The position numbers were made by a program, and so were the translations under genes. From the NCBI GenBank assembly GCA_029531795.1, contig JAPEIS010000013.1, positions 1,302,001-1,366,000 of the forward strand: a stretch of 64,000 bases of DNA. Reading direction: 5' to 3'. The notes below the pieces were generated by a model, which was not told the DNA's origin, did not search any database, and saw only the letters and a program-made list of their open reading frames with translations. How positions within the stretch are numbered: position 1 is the first letter of the stretch; each line of letters opens with the position of its first letter. Of the stretch, positions 33,982 through 45,735 are shown in pieces. This DNA is from Sclerotinia nivalis. Lineage: Eukaryota; Ascomycota; Leotiomycetes; Helotiales; Sclerotiniaceae.

Positions 33982-35081
33982 TTGGAAATTCATCATTTGT
34001 ATAGATGTGTACATGAATTATATGGTAGGATATGGGTGGTAGAATATTGTTTGGCGTTGGATTTGGATACGGGCGAATGTAATATGAGGGTATGATGGTC
34101 AGAATTACTTGCCACTTCTTGTTCTATACCCGTTATGCTTACCAAATTAAATAGGGGAATCTTCTGGGGAGGACTAGGATACAATGTATCGTTTACTTTG
34201 AATACCGTCGGGGAGAAACTGCGGAGTAAATAATAAAAGGAAAATGATGTTCCCGGTGAGTTCCAGGTGAGCAACTTAAGCATAAGCATTCTGAAGGTCA
34301 CCGGTACACCGGTACACCCAATTAGTCAATGAAACCTGAACCAGCAACCTTAGATTTTCGTATCCCTCTCTTTCCTCTCCTCACTTCCCTCTCCCCCCCA
34401 TTCTCTCCTCAAGTTACCCAAAACCCAATATTGATCCCCTCAAACTTCAAAGTTCAAATACTATTCTTTCTCTTTCTTACACTCCTCATATTTCGAAGTT
34501 GTTATAGTTGTATACCATGAGCCCTCTTTACTTTTGCTATCCATCATCCGATGTTCTATTCCAATATCTCTTCATATTCTTTCTCTCTTTCTTTTTTTTT
34601 TAGAAAGAATTAAAATAATAGTAATAATAAATATGAGGATATTTCCATTTCTCGTCGCTTCTATTATGGTTTATTTCTTCATTACGTCTTACCTACTTCT
34701 CTTGAAAAGGAAAAGAGGAGTGGAAGTATCTGATATTATTTGCTTTATAGTATATGGCTACGAAGTTAAAGAACTCACCTGTTCACTTGACGGGTTCACG
34801 GCAAGGATATAATCTTACTTTACAAACGTTTAATCTAACTACCTAGTATGCTTTTCTGCAAAATACCTACGGGATCATGAATCATTTAGATGCCCCAAAG
34901 GGAAATAGAATCATCTCATCAATCTAATAAAATCTCATCCATCCATTTACCCATCATGAAATACAAAATTATCCATCTACGCATATCCAAACGCCCTTTT
35001 CAATCACTCTACCAACCCGTCCAACACCCAATATTATACAAGTCCAGCCCAGCCCAACCCATCCATCCATCCCACCAACGC
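33982..35081. other. intergenic, convergent 3' ends
   Basis: This 1.1-kb gap separates the TMEM42-like and helicase stop codons. It holds pyrimidine-rich tracts around 34360-34600 and short frames without recognisable content. Confidence 0.55.
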
Positions 35082-38000
35082 TCAACGCAACAATCTCAAA
35101 ACATCACCCATCCTCGTCTCCTTTCCCTTTCCTCTACCCTCCTTCGCCTTCTCCTGAAACGCCTTCCCAACCAACTTCCTCTTCTCCCCTTGAATCTCCA
35201 AAACCCTCTCCTCAATACTTCCCTCCATCACCAATCTCCAAACCTTGCAGTCACGCTTCTGTCCCAGACGATACACACGATCTACAGCTTGATCTTCGAT
35301 TGCTGGGGCCCACCAGGAATCTGCTAGGATAACCGTATCAGCCGACACTAGATTAAGACCTACAGAACAAACTGCCAAGCTGGCGAGGAGGATCCGACAT
35401 TCGGGATCGGATTCGAGGGATTGCATGCCTTTGTCACGTTGTGGGGCGGTCATAGATCCATCGATACGAGCGAATTTGATTTCGGATTGCTCGAGTTGTT
35501 TTTGAACGATGTTGAGGAAAGAGGTCCATTGGGAGAAGATGACGACCTTTGAGAGCGGATCATTGTGCGTGACTTTGATGATTTGCATGAGAGCTTCCGT
35601 CTTGGAAGATTGTTCATCCGTGTTGATTTCCTCATCTTCTGCCTTTTCGACGGCAGGGTAAACGAGGCATTCGTTGTTTGCCAGGTCGGCCCGACACATG
35701 GGGCATTTGTGTTGCAAATCGATGGTGCGCTCGATACATTCTTTTCCGAAGACGTGCTTGCAGGCCGTGATGACGGGGTTGTGAAGTTCCTCGAGACAGA
35801 TGGCACATTCTTCTTGGTTGTCGATGTTAAGTTGGAGGAGCATTTGTAGGGCAAGTCGATTCTCCTCGTTCAGAACAACAACATCATCTTTCTCAATAGC
35901 TTCCATGAGGTTGGTAACTCTGTTCTCGCAAAGTTTCCAATGATTGCATACTTGACGCATGCGAAGGAGGATCTCGAGAATGTGAGTGTATGAAATGGTG
36001 TTCTTCTTGCGAGATTCTGATTCCTTTTGATATTGTTGAGCCATACCTTGAGCTTGTTTGCTATTTTGCTGTCAGCTACTGGCATCAGGAAATCTGGTGT
36101 TATTACTTACACCAAAGCTTCATAAACTTTTAGTTCTTCATCTCTGAACTTGACCTTGTGGACGAACTCTGACAACTCAGGTAATTTTAGATCGACAAAC
36201 TTCATATCCTTCTTACGTCGCAAGCACATAGCTCTCATCGTTGTTTGCAAAAGCACTTCCGCATCATGGCTTCCCATTGCCCTAAACGTAAATTAGCATG
36301 AGTAGCAATGTGATGCTCCTCTTTTGAGTTGCTTGGGGGGATTGAGTGAAAACTTACAATGGACGAGTAAACACAGAGTTGAAGATGTCGAGTTCCTGAA
36401 GGCCACCACTAACACCTAAGAATTTGAGCATGGAGTAAAAGTCCTTGATGGTGTTAACAATTGGTGTTCCTGTTAGAACCCATCGGGAAGTTGCGATGAT
36501 ACTCGTTGCTGCAATGGCACTCTTTGTCTTTGGATTACGGATTATGTGACCTTCATCGAGGACAATTCTGCGCCAGTTCATCGAATACAATCCAGAAGTA
36601 GTCGGAACTTTCCCTGGGGTCTTTGAGCCACGAGGGAACAATTCTGAGCTGAGTGTGCCATATGTAGTGATAACAACATCGTACTGTCCGAATTCATTAC
36701 GGGTCATTCCCTTGACCTTGCCTTGGCTGCCATGGTAAGTTAAGACTTTCAAAGCTTTATCTCCCTTGATATGTCTTTCCATTTGTTGTGCCCAATTCGA
36801 CATAACACTAACCGGCGCAATGATTAAAGTTGTACCTGATCCACCTGCAAGAATCAGGGAAATAACCTGCACAGTCTTTCCAAGACCCATATCATCCGCA
36901 AGTATACCACCCGAGGCCAACTTTGGAGCTTTATTACAGTATTTGGTTGCAATATTTTGGTAGGTGTCTTTGTGTTGTTTTGAGGCTTTCCAAAGCTGCA
37001 CCACTTGATCGGATTTCGCATCTGGTAAGACTGGATTTTCCTTTTCAAGCATCCATGCTAAGCCTTGACGTTGATATGGAAGCAACGTGCATTTGAGAGC
37101 CTCTGGCTGCTCTACCATAGGCATCTTTGCAAGGGCATCCTCAGGTAAGCCTAACTCTTCGGCCATCTTATCAACTTCTCTTGGGTTGAATCGCTCGCTA
37201 TTGGCAACAAAGTGTGCTAGATCAATGACTGGTTGAAGTACTGGCTCTGGTTGACTAGATACGCCTCCTTGAGAAGATGTGAAACCCATTTGCTTTCTTT
37301 GCGTGGGTGGAACAGGAACCTTCGGTTGCTTCGGTTGCTCCGGTGCCGCAACATCTCGTTTCTTCAGTGGTAGTCTCTTGGCAGCCAACTGTCTCTCCAC
37401 TGGTATATAGTTAGCGAAATGCGGCATTTTTTGAGAAACTCTACGAATATGTGAGTGTCTAAGGATATGAAATAACCTACAATCAGCTCTTACAGCAGGA
37501 TCCGCGGGCCCATAAATCTTAAGCAAAATAGGACAATCATAGGCTTTCTTCTCCCCGGCAAGAATACCCTCCATGACAATAGTTTTTGCATCCTAATCCC
37601 ATCATATTAGTCTCCATTTAATCTCACACACGCACAAGATATCAAGAAGCACATACCAAAAACCCCGCCAGCTTAGCCGCCAACTCTCTCGGCAGATGTC
37701 CAATTTGTGTACCCTGAACATTATTGACCCGAATTGCGTTCGAATCATACTGGTTTCCCGGCTCCCTCCTAATCATGACCTGCTCGCCAGGGCTGGCATA
37801 ACCATTATAAAATCTAACCCCCACAATCTTGCCATCAATAGCTCCAATACACACCCATCCGAACCCCTCTTCAACTTCTTGACTCAAATCAATAACCTCA
37901 TCCTCATCACCTTCACCCCATTGATCACGAACAGTCATAGCTTGACTTGAACTTAAACTTGAACTTGAACTTCCGAAGCCTCCTGAAGTTCTGGAAGGAC

Positions 38001-38121
38001 CAGCAGTAGAATTAAGTCTAGGCTGTTTGCGCTGCTCAGCGCGTGGCACCTCATTCTCCGAATCCGAGTTTGTCAAGTCGACAAAATCAGATGACGCGTT
38101 ACGTTTTCCTAGGTTCGACAT
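35082..38121 (-). CDS. HIRAN-SNF2-RING helicase (HLTF/Rad5-like)
   Basis: Four exons: 38121-37657, 37592-36358, 36281-36111 and 36060-35082, giving 949 residues. Order of domains: an acidic/Ser-rich N-terminus, a HIRAN domain (about 90-200, VGVRFYNGYASPGEQVMIRR and EPGNQYDSNAIRV), the SNF2 ATPase with Walker A GLGKT near 390 and a DEGH Walker B, a C3HC4 RING (CAICLEE...CKHVFGKEC...CPMCRADL, about 710-750) inserted before the helicase C lobe, and the final VDRVYRLGQKRDCKVWRLV motif. This is the Rad5/HLTF architecture used in post-replication repair, where the HIRAN binds 3' DNA ends and the RING polyubiquitinates PCNA. Whether it is the Rad5 orthologue or a related fungal paralogue cannot be decided here. 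The exon 3/4 join uses GT|GTAAGT and AATAG|C, giving EALVKQAQGMAQ. Confidence 0.9.
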
Positions 38122-38996
38122 GATTAATCCAGAATATCAGATTATTTTGTACAAAATCACAAATTGGTTGATGTACAGGGAACACTTGACGCGTTTGTAA
38201 AGTTCAGTTGATCTTCAAGAACATCGGTGAATTGAGTTAATTTACATGGGTTGGAAACGCCTGAGCACGTGATTGATCTTTTTGTGTCCAATGGATTTGT
38301 TTGGCTTTTGTTTGTATGTTTGAGGAGAAGTCTTTCAATGTGCATACCTACATATGTATTCTGAAAATGTGAGTTGATTCTCTTCTATTAATGAAGTGAT
38401 TCTTTCTTGGATCCTTACTACTAAGTGCTAACTAGCATTTTCTACCCCAGATAGCCTAGCCTAACGGTCCCAGAATCCACATCTTTAGCACAGCTTTAGC
38501 TCTTGCTTGATAGACTAACTGCCACTCTTTGAAATCTCGAACAAAAAAGACATTTCGAGCAATCTAGTACTAAGATCTTACTCAATATTTCAGCCCAAGA
38601 GAAAAACCTTCATTCAATATACTTGTTCTTATTCCTGTTTACCCTTTATCTTTCAGAAATTTGATGCAATGTACCGTCATTATCAAAAAACCAAGCTCTT
38701 ATCCCTGCTCTACCTATCCATTTGATAGGGTCCTGCAGATACATAGATGGTGATCCCAAAATTAATATTGATAAGATGATGGTTTTCTACTGAATTTTCC
38801 TGTAATGTTCCTTTAGATCGTGATTCCACTATACTTTGTAAAAGTCTCGGCCATATTCTATATTGGTTATTTGAGATTCGGTATATTGTTTCATTTTCCA
38901 AGTAGTGATATCGTTCTGTACATAATTCCCCTCCTCATCCGCAAGTGTTAGACATTGACAATCAACCAGCTAGCTGCTGAGAATTTACATGTTAAG
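38122..38996. other. divergent intergenic region
   Basis: This lies upstream of both the helicase gene and the PMP3-family gene. I see nothing that can be supported as a gene. Confidence 0.55.
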
Positions 38997-39615
38997 ATGA
39001 TTCGGGAAAGATCAGTGTTGTTTTTGATCAACATTTTCTGTATATACATCTAAATTATTCTCAAGTACGCAGTTATGAAATTATAAAGCTAATCATATCA
39101 AAGGTCCACCCGTGACAGTTATGGCCGTAAGTCACCTCTCTCTACTCCTCCTTCATCCTCCTGATCACCCAAATCCCAGACTAACCACTTCACAGGTCGC
39201 TGGCATCGGCGCCGACTGTCTCCTCAACACAATCCTCTTCATCCTCGGCGTCATCCTCGGCCACATCCATGGTTTCTACATAACCTGCACTTATTTCTCG
39301 CGCAGGAAGAAGGTGCGTAAGGGCCAATATCCTGGCGGCCCAAAAATGGGTATTTATAGTGAAAGGGTTTGGTATGGGGGTGCGAGTGCGAAACGGGTGG
39401 ATGAGTTGCGGGAGAAGAGAGAGGATGAGAGATTGGAAAAATTGGACAGGGAGGATGAGAAGAGGGCGGGCAGGAAAAGGACCGGGAATAGGAGTGGTGT
39501 TGGTAGAAGAAATGAGGTGATGAGAATGCACAGTGATGTGGGGGCGGGGGGAGTGCATTCTAGCGTAGGCACAGGGGGCGGGAGAGGGGTGAGGAGGGGT
39601 AGAACGATGATGTAA
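38997..39615 (+). CDS. PMP3/UPF0057-family small membrane protein with long basic tail
   Basis: Three exons: 38997-39039, 39104-39126 (a 23-nt microexon) and 39196-39615, giving 161 residues. The spliced N-terminus reads MIRERSVLFLINIFCPPVTV, then MAVAGIGADCLLNTILFILG and VILGHIHGFYI. This is the PMP3 pattern: a first helix ending in PP, a GxGAD turn, and a second helix with an LGxIxGxIHxxYI end. PMP3 proteins are plasma-membrane proteolipids affecting ion homeostasis under salt stress. Here a basic and Gly-rich tail of about 110 residues follows, much longer than the 55-residue yeast protein; longer tails also occur in some fungal SNA-type members. Both introns have good branch sites (GCTAATC; CTAACCAC). 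Exon 1 was found only by splice logic. Confidence 0.8.
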
Positions 39616-39971
39616 GGCATCGTTAGAGAATTATATCTAAATGAGTTGCGAATTGTGCTCACTTGAGCACGAAAAAATACCAAGACCTTGCATGGGGCAA
39701 ATAGACTAGAGCCGATAAACACACTGTATGCAAGACCTGCTTATAATCTAATAACCTCGTTTTATTCTTATCCTTCCAATACCATATAATAAACCAGTAA
39801 TTTGATTACAAAGGTGCTTCTGCCGCTCGAAACATCCTCAATATCGTGTGAAAAAGCCGGGGCTCAGGAACAAAAAGTGTTATACGCCAAATTTCCCATA
39901 TCCCTCAAATAATCCCAACAAATCCGCAAAAAGGTATCGTCGCAGTGCACTTCGGTAGCCACAACAACCAT
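39616..39971. other. intergenic, convergent 3' ends
   Basis: This is a short gap between the PMP3-family and histone-variant stops. I see nothing beyond probable 3' UTRs. Confidence 0.6.
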
Positions 39972-40691
39972 TCATTTATCGTTAATATTATCGAAGCCAT
40001 AAATCGGTCTTCCTTGTCGTCGAAGGGCCCAGATCACCTAGCGTGCCATTATCAGCTTTAACTCATCACCAACTACCCCAATCGTAGAATATGTGACTCA
40101 CATCGTTGACCGTGACCGTCTTGCGCTTTGAGTGTTCGACAATAGCAACGCAATCGCGCAGAACCTGTAAGGTATTAGAAGCGACGATCTAGATATTGCA
40201 ACGAATAACAAACCTCATTTAGACGCGCTTTAATGGCCTCGCGGACGTCGTGGTAAATCAGAGCTGAGATACGTTTCACTCCACCTCTTCGAGCAAGACG
40301 ACTGTGACATATGATTAGTTCGCATCTTTAGCGTTATCGCGACAATTCCCACCGAATATCACCTTTGGTGATACCATTGATGTTATCTTTCAAAACCTTG
40401 CTAAGATTGGAAACATGTTAGCAGTTGGTCTATCGGATATGTGTGTAGATTGTACAATTCTCGATGGAATTGCTAAGTATAAAACAGCTTCAGAAATTTA
40501 AAGCATTCAAAATAATAGAGATCTAACAAGAAATCTTACCGGTGTCTTCTCAAACGAGTACCTCCAATACCTCGAGCACCTGGGCCTTTTCCTTTACCTC
40601 CACCTCCATAGCTACTGGAAACAACAGTTTTGCCTGACATAGAGTGATGTCCCTTTCTTTGGTAGGGCGGAGAAAAAGGCTGCGGTGCCAT
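39972..40691 (-). CDS. hH4v: divergent histone H4 variant
   Basis: Five exons: 40691-40540, 40400-40353, 40301-40214, 40164-40102 and 40037-39972, giving 138 residues (canonical H4 has 103). The histone fold is clear: RHRKVLKDNINGITKGDIRR, LARRGGVKRISALIYHDVRE, then AIVEHSKRKTVTVNDVIWAL and RRQGRPIYGF. Many core positions differ from the nearly invariant H4, for example IYHDVREAIKARLNEVLRDC in place of [20 protein letters not shown]. The tail is altered: about 17 extra N-terminal residues, then MSGKTVVSSSYGGGG and KGKGPGARGIGGTRLRRHRK. The position matching Lys16 appears to be Arg, while Lys20 is kept. The internal Met at 40640 (MSGK) could be the true start. A divergent H4 variant of this kind is known in Neurospora as hH4v; orthology is inferred. 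Confidence 0.88.
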
Positions 40692-41112
40692 TTTGTTACA
40701 GGGATAATGTACTGATTGCCAGAAATTTTACTCAAGTGTACATGTAGCTTTCTAATAGAGGTGAGACAAGTTTGTTTGAAGGTTGAAAGAGAGAGATGCA
40801 AACAAACCAAAGTTGAACGCGGCCTGGAAAGCGGGGGGGGAAACGAAGTCACGAGACTTGGGCAGTAGCGCGTTTTTGCTTTTTCCTTTCGGCATCACTG
40901 CAAAACAATGTTATCATCCCAAAAAGTAAAAAAAGATCTATTGATATCCAAATCTCCTAAAGAGACTTTATTACTCCATAAGGTATCTCCGGACCTCAAA
41001 ATATATATGTAACTAACCCAACGCATCCGTACTGTCTCTTAATTCTACTGACGCCTGAAAAGAGAAGAATTGCCCAATAAATCATCAATGCCATGAACTC
41101 AGTCGCCAGGTA
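40692..41112. other. promoter of the H4 variant / 3' region of SVF1
   Basis: This gap lies between two minus-strand genes. It has a nine-base G run near 40834-40842 in otherwise mixed sequence. I see no further feature. Confidence 0.55.
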
Positions 41113-42373
41113 TCATTCGGAAATGAAGGTCGCTTCAGTGTAGAGAGTCCCCTCCTCTGTAATTTCTTCGTCGCCAATCTTCAATGTCAAGGTTGTTGGT
41201 TTGCTACGCGGGCAGTACTACAACTTTTGTTAGAATCAAAAAAGTTCCTTGAAAAGGTGAAAGGTGTATGGCATACCTGATAGATATATGGTCTTGTTCC
41301 AGCTACATTGCCCACGATTTTCTTTACAAAACCAGGTACTTCGGCCATAACATCAACTCTATCGAGCCTCTCCTCGAGGTCAGTTTCGATCAAGCCAGAA
41401 ACAGATTTGCCATCTTTTGTCTTCCCATTCCAATCGAATTTGACAGCCTCTGGTTCTGGCCAGCCAGCATCCTGATCGTTCTTGATCTTGGTATGCTTTG
41501 CAGTATTTCCTGCACCAGCACATATTATTTCACCATCCTTGACTATGCCACCGACACTAACAACCGTAGAACCATATGCTGGAGGTGTCGTGTATTCCAT
41601 CATTATGGCCGAAAATTGTGGACCTTGATAATTAACAAAATTCCACTTGGCGGCAGCGTGATGTGGTTTCATTCCTTGGAGCGCATGTATGAACAATGCT
41701 TTACCCTTAAAGTCTATTGACCCGTCTTTGGTTATAATAGATCCTTTGGTGATAGTCCGTGGCCAAAATGCATGTCGCATTGAACCCCAAGGAGCCTTTG
41801 GATCTGTTCCATAATATGATTTGCCATCTTTTCCGACATGGAAGCCTGGAGCAACTCGGGTTACTGTAAGGTTGACAATGGATGCTTCATTCGTCATAGA
41901 TTTGATAGTATATTCGGTGCCGTCTTCAGAAAGATCAATCGCAACATCGTCCGCGTAGTAGCAGGTCTTATCATCGCTGAATTCGACATTACTGAGTTGA
42001 TCGGAACTCCATAGATTAGGCTTCGAGCTGCCTTTTGGATACGAAATTTTGCAGTTGAACTGGGAAGTCGTTCGTATACCACTTTCTATAGTATCAGCAT
42101 CTCTTGTTCAGTTGGGAAGAAGCATAAATCATACATGACATTACTATGTATGATTTGTGCCATAGCAATATGTCCATTATTAGCCATAATATAGAACGTC
42201 TGAGTCTCCACGCTCGTTGAATCCATAGCGACCCATTTCATATCTTCCCTCGAAAGTTCTGTATATGGCGTGGTCTCTGCTTGCTTGCCAACTGGTATGA
42301 TGGCGGAAGGTCCGTAAATTGGCTCTGCTGTGCCGGTAGCATTGGCCATTTGCTTTTTTGCCCAGTTCATCAT
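41113..42373 (-). CDS. SVF1: Svf1-family oxidative stress survival / ceramide transfer protein
   Basis: Three exons: 42373-42135, 42081-41277 and 41217-41113, giving 382 residues, the usual Svf1 length. Svf1 has two lipocalin-like barrels; in yeast it protects against oxidative and cold stress and moves ceramide from the ER to the Golgi. The N-terminus [20 protein letters not shown] resembles the yeast start, followed by [20 protein letters not shown] and, across the first join, [15 protein letters not shown]. The second half has [32 protein letters not shown] and the YIYQ/YCPRSKP join. The first acceptor is AAAG at 42082, three bases beyond an apparent ATAG that gives the wrong phase. It shares its upstream region with the divergent mitochondrial L11 gene. 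Confidence 0.9.
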
Positions 42374-42868
42374 CTTGAATAGTTGTTTTATTGTGATTTT
42401 GGGAGGTCGAACTGATTTACTTTGAATTCTACCCCTGAAAGAGGGACACCATCCCTCAAGTACCAAAATTACCCCTCATCATCTAGTTCCTGCCTAGTGC
42501 GCACTTCACCCATTATTATCACGTGTAGATCTGCTCTTTCATAGTTTTTGAAGGGATTATTCTTGCTGTTGTTTGCGAAGAATATCTATGTGTATACCAA
42601 TGACGTATTAAAGTAAAAGGCATTGTGTTGCATAATTTTAGAGAGATCAAATGGGTTATATTTGAGTACTAGGTAGTTGTTTTCGGCATGTGGATTTCCT
42701 AAAGTTTGGGGTAACCTTGAAAGGCTGAATCCTTGGCCGAAAAACCCATGCTGCTTTTTTAAACCTTATCGACAAGGCGACAGATGCGACCTAAAATTTT
42801 AATTTAATAAATTGACACCAAAGGCTTTCATTACCAAGGCATTTTTCACAATCAGCACCTCAATTGAA
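42374..42868. promoter_or_regulatory. bidirectional upstream region SVF1 / mitochondrial uL11
   Basis: These 495 bp lie between divergent start codons. I see no named factor site that I can support. Confidence 0.45.
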
Positions 42869-43448
42869 ATGTCGAAAGCACGCGCCGCTTCAGATGTGAT
42901 AGTAAAGCTCATAGTAGGAGCAGGGCAAGCCAATCCTAGTCCTCCGGTTGGTCCTGCGCTGGGAAGTAAAGGTGTGAAGTCAATGGACTTCTGCAAGGTA
43001 CGCATATCTCCTCCAACTTGGACAGTACCGAAATTTTGTTGCTGCCTCGAGTACATATACTTCACAAATACAATATTTGTCTTACCCAGTCGACCAGTCG
43101 GTCTAATGTTTGTACTAGGAATTCAATGCAAGAACCTCCCATATGAATCCAGGTACTCCAATTCCGGCGAGAGTTACAGTGCGACCAGATCGATCATTCC
43201 ATTTCGAAATACGCACACCATCAACATCATGGCTACTTCTTAGTGCGGCAGGCGTTGAGGCGATGAAGGGAAAGCTAAAGGGAGCACCAGATTCGACAAC
43301 GATTGTGGGTACTGTGAGTCTGAAGCATATCTACGAAATTGCCAAAATAAAACAATCGGAACTGCGACTATCAGGTTTATCTTTGGAGGGACTTTGCAAA
43401 TCAGTAATTGCCCAGGCAAAAACTATCGGGGTCAAAGTTGTCGCATGA
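42869..43448 (+). CDS. MRPL19: mitochondrial large ribosomal subunit protein uL11m
   Basis: Two exons, 42869-42997 and 43119-43448, joined by a 121-nt intron, giving 152 residues. It is bacterial-type L11: [20 protein letters not shown], then KSMDFCKEFNART across the join, [20 protein letters not shown] and the C-terminal RNA-binding domain with [18 protein letters not shown] and [18 protein letters not shown]. The bacterial rather than cytosolic L12 type shows a mitochondrial ribosome. No long presequence is present, as in other fungal L11 homologues. Confidence 0.93.
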
Positions 43449-45735
43449 AGGGGCGAGGTTGTCGATTAGGCCGATTCGAGCAAGCTGGGTCAATTTTACA
43501 TGTGATATCATTGCGGCGGCGTTGGAATGCGTATGTACACTATTTCACACTATCTCCAGAGGAAAGACTTGGGGTTATATGGTGTAATATAAACGATTAT
43601 CATGACGATTGAATGTTTGAGAATGTTTCGACTAGGAGATAATTTGTTCGTCGACGATAACTGATGGTTTCGACCTAGAGCGAATCCAACGGTATGTTTA
43701 GAAGAAATCATTAATCAATACAACCTCTTCGATAATCGCGCACTTGGGCAGATTTGTGTCATTCCGCCCTGAAGTAAACCTGCTTCTGGAGATCTCGGCC
43801 CAATATGGAACGAGATATCTTTTCCTGGAAATCCGAGAGACTCCGATTTGTGCAAGCTAATCCAATCACGTGTGATTCCTCTCCAATCCTTTTCAGCAAT
43901 CGTGGCAGCGAGATCGGGGTTTCAGGGTCATCTTCGGTAAAATTCGGTATCAGGAGTCAGGAGGCTTTCCTGACAAGTGGAGTTCTAGAAGATGCCTAGA
44001 AGATTCATATCCCCGCTGTCAATACCAACACAACCTTAAGTGTCAACGAATGCAGGAAGATCTACAAACCAAATTCCTTCCCCTCCAAAGTACAATGATC
44101 CACTCATGGACCATGCTCATCATCGGATGTACTGGGAAAGGATATCATGTTGTACAAGCAAGTAGGTAAATTCGACATGCATAAATCTTGTACTTGCTGA
44201 GCTGCTGTACGAGATAGATACATTTGGCGGTATGGTTATGAGACTTCTGATTTGAGGGACTCGAAACGGAGTAAACTTTCCCCATTGTTTAAAATTGTTG
44301 GTTCCAGTAACTTAAGCATATACCTAGTTCGCTGTAATAAGTTTGTCGAGTAAAAATGCCTCTCTGTATGTTCAGTTCTAGGTCGGGCTTGAACATTTTC
44401 TGCATCTATTTATTTTTATCTTGCCTCTTTTAAGACTTTGATCCACTTCTCCATATTGCCTAACATACTCCGTAGAATTGAGATCGAGACCTTCAATATA
44501 ATTCGCTCGAGAACAGAACGAAAAATGTAGGGAAGACATCGGCCTTAGATTAATTCTATGTTAAATGAAGGTCTAAAATCCGTACGAAGTAGAAATTTCT
44601 TCAAGCGGCGGCGACTCACCGGTTTTATAAAGAACAAAAAGAAAAAAAGAGATGAGTGAGGAGTCTCGTTTACTAATCTATATAATCTAAAATACAAGTC
44701 TTGTTGTAATCTTAATAATTATCTTTAGAACTAAAACATTGGATTTTCTCTTAATGAATCATTACTTCTGAACAGTGAAATCAAATCGGCAATTCAAATC
44801 AAAACTATCTCACCCGTCCTTTTGCATCATATTAAAATATACCTAGGTATACCTTTTATATTTTGTATATAACCAGGAGTCTACCGAGTATAAGATTTAT
44901 CCGTTACAGTTGCTCGACCGATTACCATACATTTTACACGGATTGGAAGGAAAGAAAAAATATCGTCACACTACAGTCATCAATCAATTTTTTATATATT
45001 AAAGGCCGACCGATGCAATTCCGGCTATTGCGCTTTACCTACTTTGTTTCTCTGCCTTTTAGCTTTGCCTTCATCGAGCATCGAGTACTACCCAGTTAAG
45101 ACCTTTCTAGGGTTCATTCAAGGTTCATTTCATAACCCGTCATACATTTTCGTTACCGTTCCACCAAGATTTCACGTTTTGCTACTACCACACTACCACT
45201 CTACCACTCTACCACTCTACCTCTGAAAATCCCAACCATCCGGAGTTGGTGTCTTAGTTCCTTGACGTTCCGTTCATACCAATACATTTCTTGGCTGTAC
45301 AGAGTACATGAACATGATCTAATCGAATCAATTGAAGCATTCTTTCCTAGAATCTTCAAACACTTCCAAAAATTAAAATTCAACCACAGTACATGGTACA
45401 TATTACATACACATACGTACCTACTTGTACAATTCATTACTCCATTTACACTCTGCTCTAACATTTCAATTTGATGATTACCATCAAATTCATCGATTGG
45501 CACAAACCTTATCATCTCGGTTTCTTTTTCCGTTTAGTTTACTCTCTTCCAGTACTTATATCCGCTTTTGACTCAAGAGAAACGCTCCGAGAGCCCCACC
45601 ATCAAACCTCCAAATTCTCCTTTCAGATTCAACTTTCTCACTTCAACCTGCCCCGACTTTCGTGTGAAGGCTCCGGAGGTCTATCCTCGACCATAGTGCA
45701 ATTGCTACAATAACCTATAGCTCATCGCTCACACT
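43449..45735. other. 2.3-kb gene-free region upstream of the kinase
   Basis: No coding region can be supported. There is a CTACCACT tandem repeat at about 45189-45222 and several TACCTAGGTA-type palindromes (44841, for example). The proximal part is probably a long 5' UTR and promoter of the kinase gene. Confidence 0.5.

Noticed and set aside
39190..39722. Two 122-codon minus-strand frames
   Set aside because: Antisense to the PMP3-family gene; Pro/Ser/Leu-rich shadows of its basic tail.
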